A stretch of 64,000 bases of DNA from NCBI RefSeq assembly GCF_000003855.2, contig NW_003101675.1, positions 1 through 64,000 of the forward strand, given 5' to 3'. Position numbers and translations under genes: made by a program. Below the pieces are notes generated by a model. The model did no database searches and was not told the DNA's origin. It saw only the letters and a program-made list of their open reading frames with translations. Source of the stretch: Blastomyces gilchristii SLH14081. Its lineage: Eukaryota; Ascomycota; Eurotiomycetes; Onygenales; Ajellomycetaceae. Of the stretch, positions 10,401-21,296 are shown piece by piece (within the stretch, counting starts at the first letter, position 1; each line of letters starts with the position of its first letter).

Positions 10401-12750
10401 ATATTTATTGTTAGGGGATTTAACTATGACACCTAACAAGGCCAGCATTGGGGTTCTAGCAGCCTTCCAACAGAATTTGGAAGTAAAGAAGATACTGATT
10501 TGATAGGAAGGGCTCTTATTGCCTTTCCTTAGTTGTGCTGTAGCAAGGTGGGGCAGGGGACTGAACCCACAATGATGAGCACAGGCACACTACACTTCAA
10601 TAGAAGCTCTCGCTGAGATCTCCAGGGGAAAAAGGGGGAGTCAAGTAATTCCTTGTCTACTCGCAGCAAAATAGAACCAAAAATGCCAAATCCTTTCACT
10701 CACTACATGCAGCACATAAAACCCGGGTAGGTCAGCTCCAAAATCGAGTACCCACGTAGGTGGGAGGCAAAAGTTCTGCTTTCTATTTTAATTTAGTATT
10801 ATGTGTTTAATAGTAGTGTAGTGTATGCTCTAATCTTTACGATGTTAATCGAAATCAATTAAGGAATTGCTTATGGTCCCCAGGCATAGTTGTCTGCATG
10901 GTACTGTGCGTCGGTATCCCGGATTCAACCAACGTCCGACACTAGCACTCATAAGATAGTAACCGCTATCCGTTATTTCTATCCAGCCCCAATATTTTTA
11001 GAGCATCTGGGGGGATCAACAAAGTCAGGCAAAACAATTCATGGTCAAAGTGTCAGTTAAAATTTGGACATGGCCCTGACCTCGTCAGGAACCCTTCGAG
11101 CAAGGAACTGAATTTAAAGTTCTAAACAAGCGCCAGACATGGTAGACTTGTTCTCAGCCATTCCCCTATATCAAGTGTAAGACAATACAGTGCAATGCAG
11201 ATTGATATATGCAACCGCCTACAAGATGGTAAAGCTAATACTGGGCTAATCTCAGTGCCGAGGGCTGGGACCACGCTAAACCCAGGTAGGAAGCTCGAGA
11301 ATATTATTGATGGTAGTTTAAACGCCGCGACAGCCGAAAAAGGAAGAAACGCGGCAGTGGCTATGGCTGTATGGAATTAATAGCCGCGTTGGATAGGCAT
11401 CTCGCTTAGCGCGCTCAAACCAAACCCATTCCTCTCTACGGCGTAAACGGCCAGCCTGCAATTCTACCACCCATCGGCCTTTAAAATGGATATAGGCCTA
11501 AGATACGTTTCTAGAAGCTTTCTTGCTATCCTTTAGCAATCTTTTTTATTTTATTTATTTGTTGTTTCTTTTTTGGTCTTTCTTTTTTTCGGGGTGTGAG
11601 AGCGGGAGAGGAAGTCCGTGGTTATTGGCCTTCTCACCTCCCAGCTGAGTGAAGGAATGTTGCCAATATCCAATAGGAAACACTCCAGAAACAACCTAGC
11701 GATATATTGGCCTTCTTTGACCTGTTCCCATTGGCGGCAGACAGGCCTCGGTCACGGCAGGGATTCGTGCTCTGTGAAATTGGTGGCTATGTGGGTTGGG
11801 TAACTTGTTAATGAACCCCATGCCAAGTTCCTTATTCCAACTAGCGAATCCCTTGTGGACGGGATAATCAATGAGGGGCACGGGGTATCGATCTCAATGT
11901 GCTCTGAAAAGTACTAGATACAAGAGTAATTATCTTTGCTAAAAACAGCTTTACGAGCTGATGCCCAATTTACTCACCCTTGAGTAACCGAGTTAAGAAG
12001 CAAAGTCATTCAGGTCAGTCAACTACCGTTTCTAATGTAGCTATGCCTGTTGGGAGTGTCTCAACTTACGTGCCCCTCGCTCGCAACGTTGGGATATTCT
12101 TCATGTTCAAGAAGCTAACCTCTTCCCGCATTAGCAGGGAGCCAGAATGAGCCGGATTTTAAAGATCACCTTTGAAGCTCACTGGCTCTAAATCAATAGA
12201 CAGGGCTACTCCTAGTGTTGGATCCCGGGCATTGCCTTGCCAGCGAGATGTCCTACAAATAGAATTCTAACTTCTACTATGCCATTTTTGGCTAAGTAAT
12301 ATTGACTCAGTTCAAGTTCCAAGGCGGTATTGTCACATTACGACGCTAGTCCGAGCCCTGGGCCTACTCTCGAAACTCAGGTCTTGCAAGCCACAAAATT
12401 ACCTATGTGCACGCAAGGCTGCACTAGAAACAACTGATCTAATATCCACTACGTCCGTAGCGTGGGCACGCGGGACCCCTGCGTTTGCAACGGTTGGCCG
12501 GCCTCCGGGGGGGTAGTCAAGCTGTGATCCTGCGGAGGATCGTTTAAAGTTGGGACTGGCCTCTCCTGGAGGTCAAGAAATTGATAAATACCCCCCATGC
12601 ACCGGTAGCAGTCCTCTCCTTCAAATTGGCCAGTATCCGATCATAAATTGTACACATCCACCTCTTCTGCCTGTTCGTTCTCCTATTTTTTATTTTGCTG
12701 TATATCTATTCCACATTTGATCCTGAGCGATATCCTACCCCTCAAATTTA
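7500..12750. other. Gene-poor interval between CK2-beta and bZIP gene
   Basis: About 5.2 kb with no protein gene I can support. The first 600 bases are T-rich and probably CK2-beta 3' UTR. Open frames of 60-140 codons at 8,129-8,548, 9,389-9,667 and 9,875-10,174 show no conserved features or plausible splicing. A poly(T) run lies at about 9,344-9,361. A tRNA-like minus-strand segment near 10,545-10,640 is listed separately. A TGACTCA (AP-1/Gcn4-type) site at about 12,303 lies roughly 450 bp upstream of the bZIP start. Confidence 0.55.
10540..10645 (-). repeat. tRNA-like segment, possible SINE or degenerate tRNA
   Basis: On the minus strand TCTCAGCGAGAGC (10,606-10,618) resembles a tRNA D-arm/A box. 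GGTTCAGTCCC (10,557-10,567) resembles a T-arm/B box (GGTTCRANTCC). The two are spaced about as in tRNA. The acceptor and anticodon stems do not close cleanly, so a functional tRNA is unlikely. A tRNA-derived SINE fragment is one explanation. Confidence 0.3.
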
Positions 12751-13802
12751 ATGTCAACACTCTCAGCCGTCATGAATCGGAGTGCGGCCTATCCCTATAC
12801 TCCTTCCCAACCTGCGCCGCAGTCGAGGTTTAATTCTAGTCATGGAACTAGCAGTGCTTTCAGTGCCAGCGCACATCCCAACGAGGATTGGACAAAGATA
12901 TCCGATCTCGCTGAGCGACGGCGTATTCAAAATCGAATTGCTCAACGAAACTACCGTAAGCCACAGATTATTAACCACAAATATTTGTTCGTCTTAGCTT
13001 ACTGACCAAAAACAGGCAAGAAGCTAAAGCGACGCCTTGAGGATTTGGAAAGAAGAGCCACTTCTTCGTCTGCATCTCCAGAGCAATCGCACAAGGAGCT
13101 CAGTCTCCCAGCTACATCAAAATCGAAGAAGTCCAAGTCCCCTTCACGGCGGGCTGCCACCATAGAAAAAGCCAAAGCCAAAGATGACCAGAAGGCGCCA
13201 ACGAAGATGGTTCTGACTCAGCCACTCTCTTCTTATCAAGGCGAGCAGCGAGCCAGCATGTTCTCCGATCCATCAACGAGGCAGTTGTCTGCCTCTCCTC
13301 CACTTGCTTTCGCCACCCACTACCAAGCGTGCTCTCCAAACTACAGCTACCCACAATATCCCCAAGAATCGACATACCACCCTGCTCCGATCCCAACCTC
13401 CGAACTTCCACCCTCAGGTTACTATATCCAGCCACTATCTTCGCACCCGCCCCCTGCTCAGGAACTGGTTTACCCAGAAGATGATCCGCTCACGCCATTT
13501 GGTATGAATTATGCTTCGATGGCTGGGTTCGACATCCCTGCCACCTCTGCTCCGTACCAAGATCCAAACTCCCTTGTAAGTCGGAACTAGTGCCCAAGGG
13601 TTGAACTTCTTCCCACCCACACGAGAACAAAGAGAAAGAAAAGAAACATAAGAAGCTCACGGTTTTCGGATTCAAGACGCCTCCCCCTTTACAATCAGGC
13701 CCATATAGTCGATCGAACACTGCTTCTCCAAGCAACCCAGTGCATAGGCATCCAAGGACTCCTCAGCACTTGATGGCTTCACCGCTGTTGTCCTTTATCT
13801 AG
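12751..13802 (+). CDS. bZIP transcription factor (three exons)
   Basis: A nuclear DNA-binding regulator of the fungal bZIP class. Exons are 12,751-12,955, 13,016-13,575 and 13,677-13,802, giving 296 aa. Intron 1 (60 nt) interrupts the basic region. Joined, it reads RRIQNRIAQRNYR followed by KKLKRRLEDLE, which fits the N-x-x-A-Q-R-N-x-x-R bZIP signature at about residues 57-75, with a short leucine-poor zipper. The rest is Ser/Pro-rich and basic. The simple open frame stops at 13,590, but CTT|GTAAGT at 13,576 is a perfect donor. Splicing to 13,677 extends the frame, in phase, into a Pro/Ser-rich tail ending LLSFI. The target genes cannot be told from the sequence. The gene is isolated, with over 5 kb of gene-free DNA on each side. 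A second ATG at 12,772 could also start it. Confidence 0.85.
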
Positions 13803-16800
13803 GCGACAAATTCGGGAGAAAAGAATATACGATATAGGGGCCCGGCAGGATGAACGCGCTAGGTGATTTTCTATCCCGATTTTTTATTTTATTTTTCGAA
13901 TTTTATTTTATTTTGAATTTACACTTCTTGTAACTGTATATAGCGGTGGATTCCTTCTTTGACTTTGTTTACGGTGTTACATGAGCGTATATGTAACCCC
14001 TCTTGACGAATTGCAAGAGTCTCTTTTTGTTTTGTTTTTAATATTGGTCACGGCTTTTCTTTTTCTACTTCCTTTTTTTCAAAGCATATGAAACGGATTG
14101 GTGGCAAAATAAGGGGCGATTGCGTGCAAGTTTCTATGAGGAGGTTGGAAATGGAGACCAACTCCTGGCGTTCATTTCTCTTCTGGCTTATCAACCATAC
14201 GATCAACCCAACAAACAAGACATTACAGCGTAAATACTTGTTGGATACCGATTCTATACGTGTACATAACATATAATAATAATAGACTTCCTGTAACGAG
14301 CAGTATTTTTTTATTATTCTTTTTTAACTAGCGAAATCATCAGGTTTACCTTTATTTATGTTTTTTGGCTTTGCTCGCCCTTCGGAACGGACTTCGAGTC
14401 CGCTCGCCAAGAAACAGGCGAAACGGGGGCCGCAGCGCGGTCTTGGCTGGAGGCGCGAGTAGCTAGCAATACGCGGGAACGGGGGTGGGTTGCAGCGTAT
14501 CAATTATCGGAACACCTTGTGGTTTTTGTCATAGTTAGTTTTTGGCTTGGTATCGCGTCATTCATGTCCGTTGAGAGGAGAGGTTTGACAGATATTTCCC
14601 CCTTTCAAGTTCCTTCCGTATTTTACCGGATATCAAACCAATCAGAATTCAAATCCGCGGTCCCAAAATGCGTAAAGTGCAGAAACATATATATATATAC
14701 TATATATACGGAGTATATATACTCTCCTTCATCCGAGTTCCAGTTCGGGTCAGATGATTTGCTACACAAAAATGATTGATTATCATCAGATCTTCCTGTC
14801 CCAGAGTCCGTTGCTGAATAGTTTACTTATATGCTTTTGAATCTTAGCTAGTTGTTAGCCCGTTCCAAACTTCGTACCACTTCTCTCTCCCCGCATGCCC
14901 TGCGCGGAGCTCGTCCCGCCACCAAAACAAAATAAAAGAAAAGGAAAAAGAAAAAGAAAAAAAAAAAAAGGAACAATCATCGAATGCTCGATCCAGTCAT
15001 GGAAACTAGCCTTCTTAACTCCGAGTGGAACGAATCCGTTAGCGAGAAGTTTATTTATATTCATTCTTTCGGTTATTTTTTTTCCCTTTTCCCCCATGGG
15101 CCTTCTCCCAAACGACGCTCGGAGATATCAACGTGTCGTATCGTCAAACCTCAATTCCACTAGGTCCTTGTCCAAGACCCCAAATGTAGCCTAGTGTTGC
15201 GCTTCGTGCCAGAAAGCGAAGCCTGTCTTGGTTGAAACCCGTGGGGATATGTTGTGTCCATGTTTCTTTTCTTTTTTTGCGGACCCAAGCAGAGAAGGGG
15301 ATGCAGTTCAGGGATGTGATGAGAGTCAAATCCTCTTCGGAAAAAACTAACCGGCCCGTAGATGATTTGTAAGCTACGGCTCCCCCTCCTGCACCTCTGG
15401 TCGGACCGTCGTATGCGGTTAAACCGTGTTTTTGAATAAGAGCGAAATCTTTCGAAACACCTTTCGCGCGGTTATGATTTGATTCATCATATCATTAGTG
15501 GAAGGAATAACGATCGCCGTCCATGCCTACGCGAGGCATGGAACGAACATAGAAGAAATACTGTATCCTGAAGCACTTGTTTGTTATTTTGCGGGGGCGA
15601 AAAAAGAGAAGAGAAAAAAACGCCCTGCTATATTATTAGTTTTGAAGTTCTGGGTGTGTTCCAAATAGAAAAGCTACGCTGGTAGACGGATGTCGCAGAC
15701 CGCTTGCTAGAATCACAAAAGTGCCCGAAGGACCAACCATCACCGCGCAAGAACATAACTTGCAGCGAGTCTCCTAAACAAATGTTACCGATTGGTGCCG
15801 ACCAAGTCTGTCCCCCAAGAACAGTCCAATCTCCTTGAAACTAGTCGGTGTATTCTGTTGATATCGTAGCATTTCATCAACGTAGCCTAACACTTGTTGT
15901 TCCATGGAACGCCCCTTAGTGGCCGAAGATATCTTGGAAGCCCTTGGAAATGTTTCTTGCTGGCCTGGAAAGAAGATTCTTTACCGATCCCTCCCCCCAC
16001 TATGCAGCTATTCTCTGCGTTGGCGGAGCGAGGGGATGGCGATCCCAGTGGCCAATTGCAGGCACATTTCTGCATACTCCGTAGCCGGATCCGAATTTGC
16101 TGAAGGAGGTTCTGGTCTGGCTGCGACTAAGTAGTAGCGTAAACAGGCAGCCGGCTGCGTGGCTGGGAATGGAAGAAAAGAAGGATCTCATCCGTCAGCA
16201 CTCAAAATATCGACACGAGGTTTAGCGGCTGACTTGGATCTGCCCAGGGACGGACGGCGGCAACAACCACCTGGATAGATCTGATTGACAAAATTCCTTC
16301 AATCCTTTTTGCATTGATTCCAGATGGAAATTTCTCAGCTTTGCGAAGAGTTTGTGAACTCATGCGAGAAAAATTAGCTGCGGCTGAGGGCTAACGACAA
16401 CCGATATTGCTCCGCGGCGGGGAAATCTTTTTTTTTTTAAAGTCCGCGGCCATTTCAAAATGATGGAACCTTCCTAGAGCTCGGATGCTTTTCTTTGCGA
16501 GGGAACGAGGTCACGGCTGGCCCAGTGGCCCACCAGGCCCGAAATCCTGCTGGTGGTTAGTAGCAGTTACCTCCGGTTCCATGTCCTAACTGTTCACTGC
16601 TGGGATGGGACGGTGATGGGACGATGTGCCCAAAAGCTAAAATTGAGGCGGCAAGCCACACTGCCCCGATGGCAACCTTGGCTCGGCTGTCCTCCCGTTT
16701 CGTCTGCATGCAAAGTTAACAAAGAAGTAACAGCAACGGCGACGACGTATTTAGCCATTGCCACGCACGAAAGGTTATTGGCTTCATGGAATCGACAGGG

Positions 16801-19133
16801 ATATGTATGGGGGAGTTTTGGCGAAGCGCTGTACATGCGTATGTACAGTACATATATCCAGTACTGTTGTACTATAGTTATATGCCGTCGAATGTAAGCT
16901 GCTCAGCCTTATATACCAACTAGCCCACGATGAACGCTTACTGAGGAGCGATGGTTGATGACGACACGAAACTTTGTTGTTTAGAAAGTAGCCTATATGA
17001 GAATTAGAAGGCAACGCGGGCTGCGGAGTGTGTGAAGGATGCAGAGTTGACTGAGACGCGGCGGTTGCTGAATCAGACTGACTGATGTCACGGCGGAGGC
17101 TCTATCTATATTACTAGTTGTATGGGCATGGTATGCCATATCCTATTTTTATACCTCAATAATAATAACTAACTTATATACCCTTGCAAGGCTCCCATGC
17201 AGCAGCGGAGGCCCTGAAAACTGAACACGTTCTAAGGGCTCTCGGAAATTAACGCGTAGATACACACAAAAACACACACAAACACACACATCCGGCCTCC
17301 GTCTCAGGATTCATGTTGGACCTAACCCTTCGGACACAACCCTAGAATGGTTAGATTCATTGTTCAACACTCTTGTCTGTTGCTCCCTGATCCTCGCAGG
17401 CACGGCACTGTACTATGGATGTAGGCGGCGTCGTCTGAGGACTTTGAACGGTGTCATCAATCACGAGAGATCGACACGCTCTCTCGTTCTCTCCCTCGTT
17501 ATTCCTCCTCCAATAGTCCGGGAAAAATAATGTGAAGGGCATATTATTAGTCCAGTCCTTCTATATGATAAGACGCGCGGCCGTTAACCGCGAAAAGAGC
17601 GTCGGATTCCTACTGCGTATGTCCAGCCGCCATGTGGCCAGCTCATTCCACCATTTCTATTTTATACAGGAAATGTGAGACTGTTGATGTGGAAAGGAAA
17701 CATTTCTACTTTACCTTTGTTCGCGGAGCGGAAACATAGCTCCAATCATTCCCAACTTAATGGATGGGTTAAAAATATCGTCTCATGTTTCAAGATGTGC
17801 TGGTACTCCCCTCGCTTCTTTTCTTAGCTATCAGGGTTCTTTTCATTGTCACTACTCCGTATTGTCGTGTCATACCTGAAGGGTTGTTGCGCTAGTAGGA
17901 CATCTGTAGGCCACTCAGTGCGGCCTTCTGGGTTCCCAACGAATTAAACATCCCACACATATATACACACAAGCGAGGCGGATTGGGAATGGGGTCCCTG
18001 GGATTAGATGCTAGACTGGGTGCAGAGAACCTCTCAAAGAAACAATCCCACACTCCGGCACGACCCTCTGTGCTGTGGACTGCTATTCCATGCAGGCTGC
18101 AAGCAGGAGGAAGATTCAGGGCATGGCATAAAAGAGATCCCAGCAGTATGCCCTTTCCATTGTCTTCCTGGGGCTGAGTTTGGTGTTAATCCGGTATTTT
18201 GATCGTCAATTCGTTACCATTTTGTTACCGAATGGGCTGAAAATCCTACTGGACTTTGGCGGCAAAGGGAGGATGCAGGATGGGGACAAGGGGAGATTGG
18301 GAGAAAGGGGCAAGCTACCCAACCAGCTGCGGCAGCTACCTTGCGTGGAGAATGTTGCCGTAGGTACGCACCCTTCTCTTGGCCCCGGCCTTCGTCAATA
18401 TATTTACTACGTAGATAATTAACTATATATCTTAGCAAAACTCATGTAATAAAAATTCACTGTAGTACGGCGTAAGGGGCGGGGAGTAAATGACACTCTC
18501 TCAAGTCACAGTGGATAGAGATGGATACCTCTTGAGCATTCCTCCATACTCCATGCTTTTGATGGGAAGCAAGTAGATCGCCTCTCGCTAGCAGTTTGTT
18601 GCCTGCTCACCCCACCACTTAGGAGACTGAAGGTCTTGGGTGGTTGGGGGTGAGGCTAATCGGATGGACTCCACAGGTCTATGCGCGCGATTTCTGCAGA
18701 CTTGATGGAATATTCGTTTGGGGACTTTCCTAGCGGCGTAAGCAAGGTAATTAAAATTGAACCCTTGTTTGTTGTGTGCCATCCGGGATAACACCGGACT
18801 AGGCCAGGAAGCGTATGATGGTAACTTATGAGCTGTATAAAAATTTATCCTCTTTCTCGTTGATCCCAGGTGGAACCTCTCACATATCAACCGGATGGAC
18901 AGGATGTGGACGCACAACCAATGAGTTTGATTAAATGGTGGCCAAATCCATAGGCGGCGGAGGGTTTCTTTCTAGGTCTAAAACAAGTTGTTCTCCGAAT
19001 ACAAGAGTAAAAAGAAATTGAAACAGGTAACGTAATTGGTAACAGATTGCAGGAGAAAGGCTGTCTAGGCTGTGGTACATGTAAATCAAGCGAAAACTGT
19101 ATAATACCCTGGTAAATACCCAAAGGAGTAGAA
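13803..19133. other. 5.3 kb gene-free interval downstream of bZIP gene
   Basis: I find no supportable protein gene. The stretch contains a GGACT/AGTCC hairpin with flanking GCTCGCC repeats (about 14,375-14,408), a perfect 9-bp hairpin at 15,520-15,542, a CA-rich run near 17,260-17,290, and copies of TACGGAGTA/TACTCCGTA at 14,707, 16,075 and 17,853. Open frames of 60-115 codons overlap on both strands and show no family motif. Confidence 0.55.
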
Positions 19134-20602
19134 CTAAAGTTTGACACTAGAAGAGGGGGTGGGTTAGGGCTATATACTTAAGAAGAGGGGGCTTTGTTGG
19201 GTAGGACTTACCTCCAACTATGTTCTTCATCTCCATACTGAATCCCTTCAATCCAGTTCTTCATCTCGAGAGCCACTTTCCCAGCCTCTTCATTTTCTTT
19301 CAAACCACAGTCCACCGTCCGTCCTTTCCAGCTAATAGTGCGAACGGGACTAACAATAGCCGCAGTTCCCGCTCCGAATACCTCGATCATCCTTCCCTCA
19401 TCAGCAGCTTGGGCAATTTCCGACATTGTCAACTTGCGCTCTGATATCGCCCAACCTTTAGGGCCCAGCCTTTCTCGGGCAAGAGCGAGGACTGAATCTC
19501 GTGTGACTCCCTCCAAGATCGTACCATCCAGCGGAGCAGTGATGAGTTCATTTTGCCCAGTTCCTTTGTTCTTTAACGCAACAAATAGGTTCATGGTCCC
19601 AACCTCTGTGACGTATTCTTCGTCTCCAAACAGCCACAGATTCTGTTGATGGCCTTTCTTTGCAGCCTCAATTTGTGGGACAATGCATGGGGCGTAGTTT
19701 GCACCCAGCTTCTTATCCCCAACTCCGCCAGGCCATGCACGAACCGCATAATCTGTTGCTTCTAGAGAAACAGCTTTGAATCCGGTTGGGTAATAGGGGC
19801 CAACGGGGCTAGCAATGACAAAGAGCATGGCGGAGCTTGGAGCGCTAACGCCCAATGTCTCCTGCGTACCAATCATGGTGGGTCTTAGATATAATGAATA
19901 GCCGCGTGCGCTGAGAAGAAAGATAACTAATCAGTAACAAGAACAAATATAACAAACCCAGTACCTATTCGCATAGCAAGTTCAATCATCAAAGCTTACT
20001 CAGGAATAAATCTACTATCTAGTTTAACAAGTTCGCCAATGAGCTTTATCGCGGCGTCCGCGTCGAGTGTTGGAAGCGCAATACGTTTTGATGACTTATT
20101 TAACCGTGACATGTTCTTATCTGGTCTGAATAACCGGATGCCACCGTTCTTGTCCTTGTATGCCTTCATTCCCTCAAAACACTCAAACGCATAATGGAAA
20201 ACGCAGGTGGCCGGATTGAGACTGAGGTTTTGGAAAGGGATGATTTTTGGAGCAAGCCAGCCATCTTTAGTATTCCAATTTATCGTAAGCATGTGGTCTA
20301 TGAACGTATTTAACAACCCATTAGTTCTACCATATATATATAACAGGACTTTTTCCAATGGTAGAACACTTGCCAGTGAAGGTATTTCCAAAAACGAGCT
20401 TCTCGGGCTGAATAGGTTGTTTCGGCGAGGTAGTTTTCGTAATAGATAATTTGGAGACATCAATTCCTGGTAATCCATCGCTCCGGCTTGCGAAATCCGT
20501 GCTGAACTTCCTTTGGCAAGGAATGGAATATCTCCATGCGGAACTGCTGCCGCTGAGCGCGGGAATTCCCCTTCGTGTTGTTGAGTATAGAGCGGACTTC
20601 AT
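19134..20602 (-). CDS. Branched-chain amino acid aminotransferase, mitochondrial type (four exons)
   Basis: This PLP enzyme of fold class IV interconverts Leu/Ile/Val and their 2-oxo acids using 2-oxoglutarate/glutamate. Minus-strand exons are 20,374-20,602, 20,000-20,297, 19,212-19,910 and 19,134-19,146, giving 412 aa. The N-terminus is Arg/Ser-rich with RKFST, consistent with a mitochondrial presequence. Then come [26 protein letters not shown] and [15 protein letters not shown], whose Lys (about K243) is the expected PLP lysine. EVGTMNLF and the C-terminal HSWSV follow. Intron 1 (20,298-20,373) has a GC donor (ACTG|GCAAGT); this is the only join that restores FTDHM. The last coding exon is 13 nt (VKL). 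The start is the only upstream ATG. The gene is divergent from the SCY1 gene. TGAGTCA sites at 20,681 and 20,885 suggest general amino acid control. Confidence 0.95.
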
Positions 20603-21296
20603 GATTCTTCGCAGGAGTCAAGTGGCGTTTGAACGGGAGAATACGAGAAATTGGAGGGGCGGGAAAGGTATATAACGGGGTGAGTCAGTGGCTGGTTCTT
20701 CTTGTTGAAGGGCGTGACGCTTTGCCGGTGGATGCAGAAAAATTGTCTTGCCGTTCTCCGTACTCCGTATCTGGCCTTTCCCGCGCCATCATCCCCAGCA
20801 CCGACCGGCAGAGGCGGGCGGCCAATCAGCGGCGCCTGCTCGCGCACTGATGCGAGCTCGGACAGTACGAAATAACGTAATAATTGAGTCATCAAGCACC
20901 GCGGCTAATTCACGTGAGCTCATGTGACCGTGGCTAGCCGTGGAAGTTGTGTGGAGCCGCATCCGAACCTCACAGATCTTTATCTTGACCGCATGGACTC
21001 CACAGATACCGACAGGATGTCACAGATACCGGTTCGCGTATAGGGGCCGGTGTGAATATTGCGCTGTTATTCCATATATCACTGGAGGAGAGTAAGGGAA
21101 AGAAAGAGAGTGGACTGCCTGTGTTGGGATGTAATCTTGATGTTGGCTCATGGATTAATCACTCCAAAAGGGAACACGACTCCCTGAGCTGATACTCCCT
21201 GGTCTTAATGCTTCAGTCTGACCACATACAGATACAGCCGTCTCCTTGTCTTGGTTTTCTTGGCAATTTTATATTCATATTTCCCCCAAGGTCGCC
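20603..21296. promoter_or_regulatory. Divergent promoter of aminotransferase and SCY1-like gene
   Basis: A 694-bp region drives two genes in opposite directions. TGAGTCA, the Gcn4/CpcA consensus, occurs at 20,681-20,687 and 20,885-20,891. An E-box CACGTG lies at 20,911-20,916. TACTCCGTA lies at 20,761-20,769. Use of the Gcn4-type sites for the aminotransferase is inferred from their position 80 and 283 bp upstream of its ATG and from the pathway. Confidence 0.6.

Noticed and set aside
10880..10960. Possible T-arm (GGTTGAATCC on minus strand) suggesting a tRNA
   Set aside because: B box is imperfect and no D-arm or acceptor stem can be formed.
11600..11830. GAGGAAGTCCGTGG resembling an RNase P RNA core element
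   Set aside because: The other universally conserved RNase P segments were not found at suitable distances.
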